Shown here piece by piece: positions 39,500 through 50,590 of a stretch of DNA of 64,000 bases. The notes beneath the pieces were generated by a model. The model ran no database searches, was not told where the DNA came from, and was given only the letters and a program-made list of their open reading frames with translations. Within the stretch, counting starts at the first letter, position 1; every line of letters begins with the position of its first letter. Source of the stretch: Casuarius casuarius (lineage: Eukaryota > Chordata > Aves > Casuariiformes > Casuariidae). The translations under genes were made by a program, and so were the position numbers. The stretch spans positions 310,001 through 374,000 of the forward strand of contig PTFA01000101.1 of the NCBI GenBank assembly GCA_003342895.1, written 5' to 3'.

Positions 39500-39690
39500 C
39501 TAACGGTAATAGACTCACCTGAAACTGCACATGCTGTTACCGCTCATGTACGCGTTTCAAATGCTCCATGACATGAGGCAGGGATTAGCCTAATTGGTGA
39601 TAAGAGAAATTGCAGAATTCTGCACAGTTTATATGGAAGTCGCAGAAATATTAACGAACTAGCTGGTTAAAATGAGGCAGAATGTGGAGT
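39500..39690. promoter_or_regulatory. candidate conserved non-coding element
   Basis: The block keeps six to seven CpGs in about 190 bp (for example ACGGTAA, TTACCGC, TACGCG, GTCGCAG, AACGAAC) where flanks have almost none. It carries homeodomain-like cores (GATTAGCCTAATTGG near 39584). CpG retention in an AT-rich, non-repetitive setting often marks purifying selection, but no direct conservation evidence is available here. A 13-bp direct repeat (TGGAGTATAA twice) lies just downstream at 39685-39710. Confidence 0.3.
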
Positions 39691-41933
39691 ATAACAGTGG
39701 AGTATAATGGAAGCCAAAAGTCTCCATTTTACATAGCTACCATTAGGATATAAATTCTGCTATGGATAAGAAGACAAAATCTGGTGCTTTGACAATATAA
39801 TGAACAAAAGATATACTAACCGTATGTTTAAGAGTATGCAATAACTTGTTAATATCAAGCATCCGTGTTTCTTTGGGATAATGATGTGAAAATACAAGAA
39901 AAGATAGGTAATAAATATATTGCATCCTACCTTCAATCCCTTTTTTAAAAAAAGTCTTTTTAAAAATCACATATTGGGATACTGTGATCTGTTGACTTAT
40001 ACACAGAGACTGCTGTATTTGCATCTTCCCTTTCTTACTCTGCTTTTACACCTTGGTGCACCTCTATTTATCTGACAGTGTTGAAGGAACTCAGACTCTG
40101 GAGCAAGATGTGGAGGAATGATTGATGGATTGAGTCAGTGTGGTTCAACCCAAAATTAAGCAGAGACCAGGTCAGTGATAATGAACTGTAGAATAGTAGG
40201 AATAAAACCTTTGCATGGAAATTCTTCTTTAGAAGATATTTGAGATCACAGGCGTCCCAAATAGCTCAGCTAATTGTACTTCAGAAAAGTGGCTGAACAG
40301 TAAAAGCAGTTGCTACTTTGAGTTGCTATATTCATTTTAGAAATCCTTAAAACCTAACTTGCTTTATTCCTGAAATTCTCAAGAAATACTCCCTAGGTTT
40401 CTCCTGGCAGGAATCAAAATCATCAGATTTTGGTGTTGCTGAACTCCCTCTATCTGAAGATGGATTATTACTGATAGGGCCTGACCACAAAGAAACTCCC
40501 ACAGCACACACTGAAGACATCTGGAAAAAGAAAATGGCAATTTTTTGTGGCTAGCTGTAGCCTCCACAGTGGTGTGCTGTGGTATGGAAGTCCAAGACTT
40601 GAATTCTCATTTAACCTGGTAGGAAATAACAACTCAAACCTGGTCTCTCAGGGTACCCTCACATTGCAAAATAAAAATGGATCAGGTAGCAATCATAGTT
40701 GCTAAGCCCAAATGGCACAGAATGACTTGTGACTATAACACTAAGGGATAATTCTCTCTTGAGCAGGCTGGCTTCATCCACTCTATATATCACTTGGTTT
40801 TGTTCTTCCCCCAGCCATGTTGATCCTAAAATATAATTACATTTTTGAACAGTTTTCAGTTCAAAGTGTCTAAAATAATGGGAAGCTGTGTTGCAACCTT
40901 CCAGAATGGTGTTTAATAACATGATGCTGAAGGTATATGTTGCACGTTGGGGTATGCTGCTTGAGGATGTAGCTGCCTGAGGATGTCACGCTGTTAAGAT
41001 AACATTAGAAAATTGTTTAAAATTGAGAAAGCCAAAATGGTAATGCCATTTACACGGCCTTTTTTTCCCAGAGAGAAATTCTGGGCAGGAGGTGAAGGTA
41101 TTCATTTGGGATGTGGGAGTTCTAGCTTAGATGAATGATTAATCATTTAGGATTATTTCACAGTCCTCCATCCCCACCCTTTTAGAAGAATTGTTGCAGG
41201 AATTCTTCAAAGGAGAATTTGGTGTTTACTTTGTCCTTTGTCCTTTGCGGTTCAAAAATTACTGCTCCTGCCCAGATGCTAGAGAATTAAACCATTTAAA
41301 TTGGTGGGAATGATAGTGAATAACATGACAGTAATGAATGATTCCCCCTGGGAAAGGGGAAATAAAAGGAACTAAAGGTCCTTTTAAACAATTTTTTTGA
41401 ATTGTTCTGTTCAGTTTTGAAGTGTTCCGTTTTAAAGGAATTTTACAAAATATTTTGAAGTATTCAAAGTCTGTCAGTGAGGTGGTGTGACAATGCTCAG
41501 CACCTCTAAGAACGAACAGAGTATCTGCCTCCCCTACCTACCTTAATACTCATGACATAGAATCAAACAAATTCTGCAATCCTTAGCTTCTTACTGGGGC
41601 TCACAGTTGTTGAGTAAGAGTGGCTATTCATAAATAAAATCCCAGGCCCCAGACAAACTCCCAATCTAATCCCTTCCATTAAAACAAAATAGAAAAATAT
41701 TGCTAATGAGGTGCCAAATTAGAGCAGCAAGTGCTCATATACATTCCAGGCAGCTGATTATCTCTCATCAAGGTGGCTAAGTAATACAGTCCTCATAATG
41801 AACTAATGGATTTGCAGGTCCAGTTAACACAAAAGTTCAACCTCAGACAAGTTAAAGTTAATCAAGTACAAAAAGGATTAAATTAGTACATTTAAATTCA
41901 ACTGACAGAGGCATTAGAACTGTGCTATATTCC
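39691..41933. other. unique non-coding DNA, no gene seen
   Basis: No recognisable gene. A triplet of TTTGTCC-type units (TTTGTCCTTTGTCCTTTG) lies near 41229-41246. Short frames only. Confidence 0.6.
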
Positions 41934-42189
41934 TTTTTTTTTCTGCTTTGGTGTTAACTGTTGGGAAGAGAATGGCAGTTGAAGTATCCCGCTCTTTGGG
42001 GACTTCATGCTTCAGTTCTTTACCACCCATGCATATGGAGTCGCTAATGACAGAGCGGCTACCCATCAGGGAATGCAATTCCACGTAGACATTTTCACCA
42101 AAATGGATTATTTCAGCCTCGTTGGTCACAGATTCTGTAGTTTTCCAGTGATTCATCTTACTATTAATAATGTCAGAGAATTTTAGGCC
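41934..42189 (-). other. protein-like minus-strand frame, candidate exon
   Basis: On the minus strand, an acceptor-like TTTAATTCAAG ends at 42190. From there the sequence is open for about 90 codons, ending with a TAA near 41914. The peptide includes VTNEAEIIHFGENVYVEL and SVISDSICMGGKELKHEVP, with balanced composition and roughly even GC at third positions, unlike the random frames elsewhere. Five CpGs fall within about 120 bp (41985-42125). I see no good donor, so it would have to be a last exon, or the open frame is a by-product of a conserved non-coding element. In the same frame, upstream sequence up to 42459 is interrupted by only one stop. No family is recognised. Confidence 0.25.
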
Positions 42190-42740
42190 CTTGAATTAAA
42201 TAATGATAAATAGGAGCCACTGAGCGAGCTCGGCAGAGGCAGTGCTGTTTATTTCAGTGTGAAGCTCTGTCAGGCCTGATAAATCGGATCCCTGAAATAG
42301 TTTATAAAGTACTGAATTGATGTGGCGGTTGGTGAGGGAGAGAATTAATGTTACGAAATAGGCCTGCAACCTAGATTTGATGAAAGCTGAGGAAAGCCTT
42401 TTATATAAATTCTGTGTCTGTGTAGGAAATGGTTGCAGCGAGAGGTGAAAGAGCTGCACAGGGAAATAATGTGCTTCTATAATCTCTGTGGGGTACAGGT
42501 CAGGGAAAGAGGAGCTCTGTGGACACCAGTGGTACCGGAGCTCTGCGGTGCTGCATTAGAGCTCTGCAGAGCGAAGGGGTGGTCATAGCCTGCTCATTTA
42601 TAATACAAAACACTGCGGACACATTGCACAGAAGAAAAATGAAAGCCCGCTTAAAGGTGTAGAAGAGGCATTCAAGTTCCACATGGCTGTCTTTACCAGG
42701 CTGTTGTGGAGGAAGAAATCCTTGATTTTGCACTGAGTAG
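42190..42740. promoter_or_regulatory. CpG-retaining block, candidate enhancer
   Basis: This non-repetitive block continues the CpG-rich stretch from 41934 (GAGCGAGCTCGG, AATCGGATCC, GGCGGTTGG, TTACGAAAT, GCAGCGAGAG). It includes AT-rich homeodomain and forkhead-like cores (TGATAAATAGG, CTGTTTATTTC). Three copies of GAGCTCTG occur within 60 bp (about 42512, 42539 and 42559), the last inside the perfect 12-bp palindrome GCTCTGCAGAGC (42561-42572). Open minus-strand frames cross it, but their composition is less protein-like than in the neighbouring 41934-42189 piece. Confidence 0.35.
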
Positions 42741-44545
42741 TACAGTTGCTATTGCTAATGTCTTTGGCTGAATTAATAGTTTCCTCTTCAGATCACTTCA
42801 TAAAAGTCCCCTGGAAAATGCATGCTAAAATCTTCTTCCATCCAGTTCATAATTCTAGTAGGTCCTTTCAAATTAAAGCAGGGAGGTTTGCTAAGAATGA
42901 TTGCTGGTAGAATAAAGCAGGCTGATCTGTATGTGCTGGGAGGTAGCTCAGCTTTTAGACAAAGCATACTAGATGTATAAGTGGGAATTTTTCAAAGCTG
43001 CTTACTGATGGAATTGAACACACAATTTCTGTCAAGGTTAGTGAAACATGGGGAAACCCAGATCTTGCAAGTGATCTGTAATGAAGGCACAATATTTTTG
43101 GACCATCGACCAAATTGTGAGCGTTGATGGCAATAATGTTTCTCTGACTATTCCAGATGTGTCAATGCAACACTGAACATCTTCCTTACATGTTTTAATT
43201 ATTTCTAGGGATTAAATATTTTACTCCAATTCTTTAAAAAGGAAATTCCTTTCTGTCGTCCTGATACATGATGATTCTCAGATAACAAAAGTGAAATTAA
43301 ATTGTGTGTGTAGAGTTCTTGATGGCCTACCTTCCATCTAAATTCAGTCTGCTATGTTACTTTTCAGTTTCCTATTTCGTTATGAGGACACCCTGTAGGT
43401 GATTTTACAGGAGGAAAGGTGTTTTGGATGTCATTCCCTCACCGCAGGAGTCTCTTCAGATGCTGCACCACATTACTAATGGACAAAGTGATTGTTATTC
43501 ATGCGGATCACAGACTTCAAATCAGCTGTTAACCACAGGATGAGGATATAAGATTGGGGATGATAGTTTTAACCATTATGTATCCACTTCTCCTTCCTAG
43601 AAGTAAAAGAAAGGGAAGATGGTACAGGATTGTCACCTGCCAAGACAAATGCCAGGTCCTATCTCTAGTCTTTTTCCCATTATTTGGGCCATTCTGCATA
43701 CAAAGGTTCATATTTAAGAAAGCTACAGAATGCACAAGACCTGAAAACAAAAGTTAGAGTTACTCTTTTACAATTCATTCAGCAGGAAATCTGATCAAGC
43801 TGACAGGAGTTAAGATCTAGAGGATAATGCTTACATGCAGTTTAAATGTATAAAATCAGAACCCTATAAATGGTTAGGTAATATTCACTGTTCAGACTGA
43901 GTTTGGGGCTGATTCTTAGAGTTTCTTTTTTTCCATCAGCTTTATCTCATCTCTACTAACAACCATAAAATTACTCTGCAAATTGCATAAGTGCATGCAG
44001 TATCAAAACAATGAGAACACTATCATGAGAAAAAAATATATACTTTTCCTCTAAATGTATTATTTACAAGTGATGTGCATGGAAATGTCTCAGTATCTAT
44101 TTTCTGTCCCCTATAGTCTTGTGTATGCTCTTGATCTCTGGAAGCACAGAATCTGATTACAAGTGCCTTCTGCAAGAAGGAAGAATGGAACAGGCTAGAT
44201 TAAACAGTTCTCTGATTACCTTTACATGGACAACTTAACCTCTTCCTCCCCAATATGACAGGGAAAGGAGGAGTTAGTAAAAAATAAAGTAAAATCAAGG
44301 GAAGATAGTTGGAAATTTCTTCTTGGTGCTGATACAAATAAATAATTCAGAAATGAAGCAATAACACTGTATTTCTCTAACCTATTTACCTTTTTTTTAC
44401 CTTTCTAATTCTTCTTGAAATAAAAAGGAATTTTGCACATCAAATAACTTGCAGAAGCCCAACCAAATGCACTAAAACAGTGGAAAGACTGAGAAAAACT
44501 CAGCTCACCTAACTTTCCGCATTTTCAATGCTGATACCAGCATCT
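42741..44545. other. unique non-coding DNA, no gene seen
   Basis: No recognisable gene or transposon. The stretch 43390-43530 keeps a few CpGs but shows no specific motif. Confidence 0.55.
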
Positions 44546-44640
44546 GAGTTAGTTGCTCTAAGCTGCCTTTACTAGTGGAGAGCAATAGCAAATTTACTGC
44601 CCTGTTTTAGCATAAGATGAATTTCTCCTTTTAAGCACTT
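44546..44640 (+). repeat. unnamed ancient interspersed repeat, copy 1
   Basis: This copy matches the stretch at 61773-61880 in order and orientation. Shared blocks are GAGTTAGTTGCTCTAAGCTG / GAGCTGGTAGCTCTAGGCTG, then CTGCCTTTA, then GGAGAG, then TTTTAGCATAAGATGAA / TTTTAGGGTAAGATGAA. I cannot name the family. Confidence 0.65.
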
Positions 44641-46016
44641 CTCTCTTTAGAATGTAAAGATATTTAGGGTGACCAGCTCATATGCAAACATCTGTATTGT
44701 AAACTTCTACATGGGTTATTAGCATCTTATCTCTGGTAGCTTCAATATATGTGGACCAGGCCATTCATGGTTTCTTCATGTAAGTGATGGATGAAGCCAT
44801 GGGTTTCATCCAAATTCACACTTTTTAAATGGAAGAAGGCTCCAGTCAGGTCCTACTTCCCTAAGTCAGTCACACCAGAACATAGTGGACAGTCTCATTG
44901 AGGACACACACACTTTTTTTTTTTGTTTAGAAAACAGAAGCCTGGAATGAGAAAAGAGAGGAAGAGAAAGGACTAATGTCTTCATTGATCCTGCGCCAAT
45001 ATACTTGCAGGACCAGGGAAGTGGCATTTGCTCCTGGATGGGAATGCCAGCTGTAGTCTAGACACAGTCTCTAATTCCCTATCCCTCATTATATGAGAAG
45101 TGTTCTATTCTATCTCCCCCAGATGTGCTTAAGTAACTATGACTAGAAAAGTCCAGCTGTATTTGAGTAGTTTATATCATTTTTTTCTTTATAATTTTAA
45201 TCTGCTGTGGCCACATTGACTGAAGTCAATGGGTCTTTGAATTGTACAAGGGTCTACTTTATTTTCCCCTTATTTCCCTGTTTCCTCCTGATTTATCATG
45301 AAGTAACTTTAAGAGTGTTTTTTACAGTATAGTCTTTTCCATTTAGGATCTAGCCTTAAGCAAGATGCATTCCAGATACAGCTTCTTTAATGAAAAATGT
45401 CCGGGCTGGGGTAAAGCAGATTATAAAACCAACTGGGAAGGAAGTCAGGTGATTAGTGATGACTGAAGCTCTTCTCGAGGAAAAGAGCTACAACTAGCAG
45501 AGAATTCTGGGATAGCTGGATGGCTTACTAGAGAAAGGAAATTGGAATGGAAAACTATATTGTCTATAAAAACATTTCAGAGATCAAGCTCCTGCTCTGT
45601 TGAAAAAGAATTGGGGATGGGGAAGAGGACTTCATAATGAGTTTTTTAATTTTGGGGTTTGTTGAAGATTATCATGCAGTGAATGGTGTCCTAAAGAAAG
45701 GCCCTAAAGCAGGCTCTGGACATGAGATTTAACTCTTTGTGGAGGGGAAAAATACTCTCCAATTTTAATGGTGTTTTATTAATATTTACAAGGAGCATTA
45801 GCAGTAGAAGTCATTAGCTTTGTTTCTGATGGCTGCTGAGGAACAGTTTCAAGGGTGCTTGTGGTGTATTATGACTAATCAATAATTTCAGCGAAACTAC
45901 AAAAATATTAAAAAAAGGAAAGTTATTTTCTGTAATTGTTCATGGAAATTTTATGTAATCTGATAAAATCAGGCTATTAGCAGTTCAGCCAATATGGATT
46001 TTAAAAGTTTCTTTGC

Positions 46017-46045
46017 TTTATTTATTTATATTTATTTATATTTAT
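46017..46045. repeat. (TTTA)n microsatellite
   Basis: Interrupted TTTA repeats of about 29 bp. Confidence 0.85.
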
Positions 46046-48347
46046 GTTTGCTGGATGACTAAACCAGGCAAAGTCTGTTGGGACTGTGGACACAGCAGAT
46101 AGATACATTACAGGTCTCATCATTCAGGAGGTCTCTGAGCAGGATGGGACTCTGAAGTTCTACTTTAATCAAAGCAACACTAAGATAGCTCAAGTTGTTT
46201 TCTTTTTTTTTGGCGCCAGCCTTCAGTTTGCATACGTATGTATCACACAGTAGTTGTAGTGTAGCTGTGCAGTATACACCAGTGGGGAGCAGAATGGATA
46301 TTCTTTGAAGTAGTTTTTTCATCCTCCCTTTTTCCTCCCAGCATTAACCCTTTCAGCTTCAGACGAGTAAGACCTACACATTTTTAAGCTTTAGAATAAG
46401 CTCTTTAGAACAAAGACAGCCACAGTTTGAATATTTGCCTGAAACTGATATTCTGTGTTTCCTAAAACTGCCTTTCATAGTCTTTCTTCACTGGGACTTC
46501 CAAGGATCCTGAGATAAGACAGGACCTCCCTTCAGATAGCAAAAGCTGTATCCTCTGCTAAAGCTGAACTAGATGTATGTGATTATATCATGCGCATCCA
46601 ATAGCTCATATATAACCTTCCCATACAATAACATCAGGATGAAAGTTCATTAAATATTGATCTCTATTAATTCAAAAGAAACCAAAGGCTAGTGGACTTT
46701 CCTTACTTCTGTCCAATATGTGTTCTTATTAGGTAATATTCCTAACCTTCTGGCTCAATTTCCTTAGTGTACCCTGACAGTGCAGCAAAATACCAGGAAC
46801 TGCCCCTGACTGTAATTACATTTAATTCTGTTTAGTGTTTGGCCTTTCAGATCTGCTTGAAATCCAAAAGAATTTGGTTTTATAATACTTGTAGCATGTA
46901 TATTTGTGAAACCCTGCTAAGGAGCAGAACCAACGCCTTCTGAAATGTGTCAAAAATTGGATTCCTAATAGCTGGAGCACTGATGTGGGGGCTAGTGAAG
47001 GTAATCAGTGGGAAATAATGAGAAGAAGGATTTTATGCTCCAGCAGTGTCTGTGGCAGTGTTTTCCTGTAGAATAGATTATAACATCTATCTGTTGTTAG
47101 GATTCACAACACTAAACCATTGCCTGCAGTTAGGTGGATAGGCCAGCTTTCTACCACAGATCAGTTTAGGCAAATGTGGAGAGTAAGTATTAGGAAATGT
47201 TTCTGCCCATTTATATATTCAGTTATTCAGGTTCTGGAGCACCTGGTCATGACTGGAGAGAAAGCATTCAGTTCCTTCTTGAGCTCAGATATCTCTAATC
47301 CTATGTCGAGCTTCAGGCTTTCTCAGTTTCTCCTTTGAAAACTACTCCATTTGTTCAGAGTACTCAAGTATTTGTCCTCTGAGCCACAAAAAGTGAGCAT
47401 GACATTGCAGTGTAGCACTCACCTGGAAGGGGTTTAGCTGGTATCCAGGCATTAATTAGAGAGATCCCAAACATTGATTGGAAAAGCACCCACTGGAGAA
47501 ACCTCTTTCTTCAAAATCAACAGCAGTGATCCCTCCACCCAGAAGTTGGGTGCCAGAGCATTAACTTCACATACAAGAAAAATAAAAAAGATCCTTGAAT
47601 AGTCAAATATTGCTTGTAGAGGACTATAATCTCCTTAACCTCCCTCTTGTTTTAATGAAGAGAATTGAACCCTAGCTTCCCTGTAATAAGACACATCTTT
47701 GTCTTTGTGCTGTTGTATATCTGAATGCTTGGTGAAAGATGGAAGAATACCACATTTAAAAATCCTGTTTCCTGACTTCCAGGGCTTTGGCTTGATATGG
47801 TTAAACAGCTTCTTAGCTGGGATAGAAATCAGTGTTCAGGTGGTTTTATTCACATAAATGAAAAGAAGTTGAGATTTCTATGAGGTTAGGCAGATTCAGA
47901 CCAGCTATTACAAAGGTAGACTTGGATGAAACCTCTCGAAGATTAAGGCATAAATATTTACTCTTGAATCACTACACACAAATGCTGCTAGTTCCTTCTT
48001 TTCGTATCATTGATCTGTTTTCCAGTATTACTTCAATTTTAATATCCTTATTCAACCAAGAATAATAATCTCCCATAATTGACTTCAATGTAACAGTTTG
48101 TATAATAAGGCTCTATCAAGTAAAGCTTTTCAGATTTGGCTCTAGCTTTCCATTTACTGTGATTAAGAATGTCCTAATTTAGTCCATTGTCATGGAAACC
48201 CAGGAAATACAAAGAAATTTCTGGGAGTCCAAAATATGCATGCCACTTTTATAAAAGAGCAGTAACAGAACAGGCATGAAGAAAACTCAGCAGTGTTTTT
48301 TAAAATCACTTTTTAGCTAATTTTATGGAGAGAAGAACTAGTCATAT

Positions 48348-48359
48348 CCCCCCCCCCCC
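48348..48359. repeat. poly-C run (C12)
   Basis: Homopolymer of twelve C residues. Similar runs occur at 34683-34695 and 52481-52496. Confidence 0.9.
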
Positions 48360-48904
48360 AGCAAACTCTGCAATTTAATAATAGTAATAACAAAGTTACC
48401 TGGAGGATTAAATAGAAATTGGAATGCATGGTTTGCTATCAATATCCACTGCAGTAAATGCTACCATATTAACCTTTTAATTTAGCATTAGAATCATAAA
48501 TCCAATTAAGATTTTTTTTTTTAAATAAGCAGCTTGCTTTGAAAGTATTACAGCATAAGAAAACACTTTTCAAACAGGGAAGACTCCTAATTGTTTTCTT
48601 CCCAGCTGTCCAGAGTCCATTCTCAGAATCTTCAAATCTTTACCCTTTTCCTATCACCATAGAAACACCAACAGCTAAAGTCAGTGCTGTTTATTAACAA
48701 GTAATCCCAGTCCCTTCACTAGTAAACAAATTTATTGCAGACTGTCTGTTGTCTATGTCTATCAGTGGATAAAATGCAGACCAGTTTCCATCCTTCTGTC
48801 TTCCTCCAGTGGTATTTTAAGTCTTCCTGGAGAATCTTGCTACTTGTGCATACTACAGCAAGGAGGCAGGTTATACTGAAATAATTCACACATATATTAT
48901 TGTG

Positions 48905-49160
48905 ATCTTAGGGAGTTTCATTTTTAGTGCTTTTGGTACCCTCTTTCCGCTCTCTTGGTGTAGCGTCTCATTCTCATGACAGACCTTCTCTCCAGCTCTG
49001 GGCTATAGCTGGAAGGTGAGGCCCTGAGATGCGAAAGGTAGGTCAGTGCGGCCAGAGGTGAGCCGACAAAGGTGTTTGTTCCTTGCAACAGGCTTCCCTG
49101 GAAGGAGCATTTCCCAGTTCTAGTATCTGACACTGACCCCGAAATGCTGAGCACCTGCTA
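48905..49160. other. CpG-retaining GC-richer block
   Basis: The block contains several CpGs (TTCCGCTC, TAGCGTC, ATGCGAAAGG, GTGCGGCC, AGCCGAC, CCCCGAAA) against a CpG-poor background. A 76-codon minus-strand frame crosses it (LSISGSVSDTRTGKCSFQGS at its start). The sequence before that frame is purine-rich with an in-frame TAG, so it is not a convincing exon. A conserved regulatory element is at least as likely. Confidence 0.25.
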
Positions 49161-50424
49161 CCTGCCTGACATGTGGATGCCTTGCTTGTGCTTTAGGTAA
49201 GAGGTTTATCTCATCTGACTTTTCCTTTGAACAGTTGGACTTTGGGCTTTAAAATAGTTTTGTTTCAGGAAAACTCTAGAAAATGTGATTGAATGGATTT
49301 ATATAGATGGCTTAATAATTAGTAACAAACCATACATTTGTCTCTATCTTACTCTCTTTTTTCCTGCAAAAATTGTCCTTGAGAGCTAACATTCGTGTGG
49401 AACTTCTTGGTTATTCAGAGATAGTTGCTGAACTGTTTCTACAAATATTTATGATTAAGCAGGTTATTGGCATACTTGGCATTCAAAATTAAAGACATTT
49501 AAATGGCAACAGACATCATACAGGAGGATTTTGTTCCCCGATTGGGTAAGATGTATAATTTTAGAATCAGATTTGTAATGCTGAATAGTTCTCCATTCCA
49601 AACACGCTTCTCTAAATGCTCCTTAACATTCACATAATTTTCCCCCCACCCCGAAACACTTGTCCATAAAATTGTTAGAATATTTGAAGGAAGCAAAACC
49701 AAAAGGGATTACAAAGTATGAAAGTGTAACTTCAGATACATGCATATGCATAGCTGCAGAGTCTGAGAAATGTATTGCTGACTTGAAAACATATTTGACG
49801 AAGTTTAATTTCCAGTATAAATGGCTAGCTACAATCATTATCTAAAGGCAGACGCTACTGAAAGCAACAGGTGTCCTACCTCAATATATTTAGGAGGATA
49901 TGATACTACATGGTAAGGATGTGAAAAAAATCTAAAATTCGTTCATTCTCATCTGAAACTTTAATGTACAGGCATTCAGCTGCATGACCTCACTTTTCTT
50001 TAATAATAACTGAAGAAGCTGAGAGCTAGATCATTGTCCCCTTGGTATGATCATCTCCCTAGGTTCTGGGATTCTATAAATATTTAGCCACACAATATTA
50101 AAAAAGCAAATTAAAATAATAAATTAGTAAGAAAGCCAAATTAAGCACTGAAACATTAGGAAGTCTTAAAGTGGTGGTCCAATCCCGCTTCAGTACATAT
50201 ACATTATGAGATAATCTTTAATTAGATACTCACATGATGTTTTTTTCAAAGAATTCTTGCTTTACACAGACCACTAGATGTATTGTTCATGGTATTCATG
50301 CTATTCACTACTTTGTTTTTTCTTCTTTGGTTGATGGGCCTTGTTTGGTTGATCCCATCACCGGCCTTTCTTTATCGCACACTGTTAAAACCACAATAGT
50401 ACCAATGTTTTTCCTCTAGAATTT
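49161..50424. other. unique non-coding DNA, no gene seen
   Basis: AT-rich. Overlapping frames near 49500-49845 on both strands show no domain. Confidence 0.6.
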
Positions 50425-50590
50425 TTTCAAATATCTGAGTGATTCATAAGTACTTGTTAATTTATTTTCATAACAACCATATAAAATTAGGGAGAATTAT
50501 TCCCACTTTACAGGTGAAGAATTGAAATACTCAGACATGAAGGTCAAAAGTGTCAATTTTGATGCAATCTGTATGCTTTAAACTCTTCAA
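50425..50590 (-). repeat. MIR-like ancient SINE relic
   Basis: The plus strand reads TCATAACAACCATATAAAAT, then ATTATTCCCACTTTACAGGT followed by GAAGAATTGAAATACTCAGA. This parallels a reversed MIR/CORE-SINE (TCACAACAACCCTATGAGGT...ATTATCCCCATTTTACAGAT...GAGGAAACTGAGGC). Position and order agree over more than 80 bp, so the match is unlikely to be chance. Confidence 0.65.

Larger units (their letters stand above)
44641..48904. other. unique non-coding DNA with simple repeats
   Basis: No gene seen. Minor items are a short hairpin (TGGATGAA...TTTCATCCA, 44788-44812), the inverted repeat ATTGACTGAAGTCAAT (45215-45230), a (TTTA)n tract and a C12 run, the last two listed separately. An 87-codon minus-strand frame at 46059-46322 has no recognisable domain. 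Confidence 0.55.

Noticed and set aside
44788..44812. Short hairpin TGGATGAA...TTTCATCCA
   Set aside because: Stem of only 8-9 bp; many such stems are expected by chance.
46059..46322. 87-codon minus-strand frame with several cysteines
   Set aside because: Broken by a poly-A run, no known cysteine pattern, and no adequate splice boundaries.
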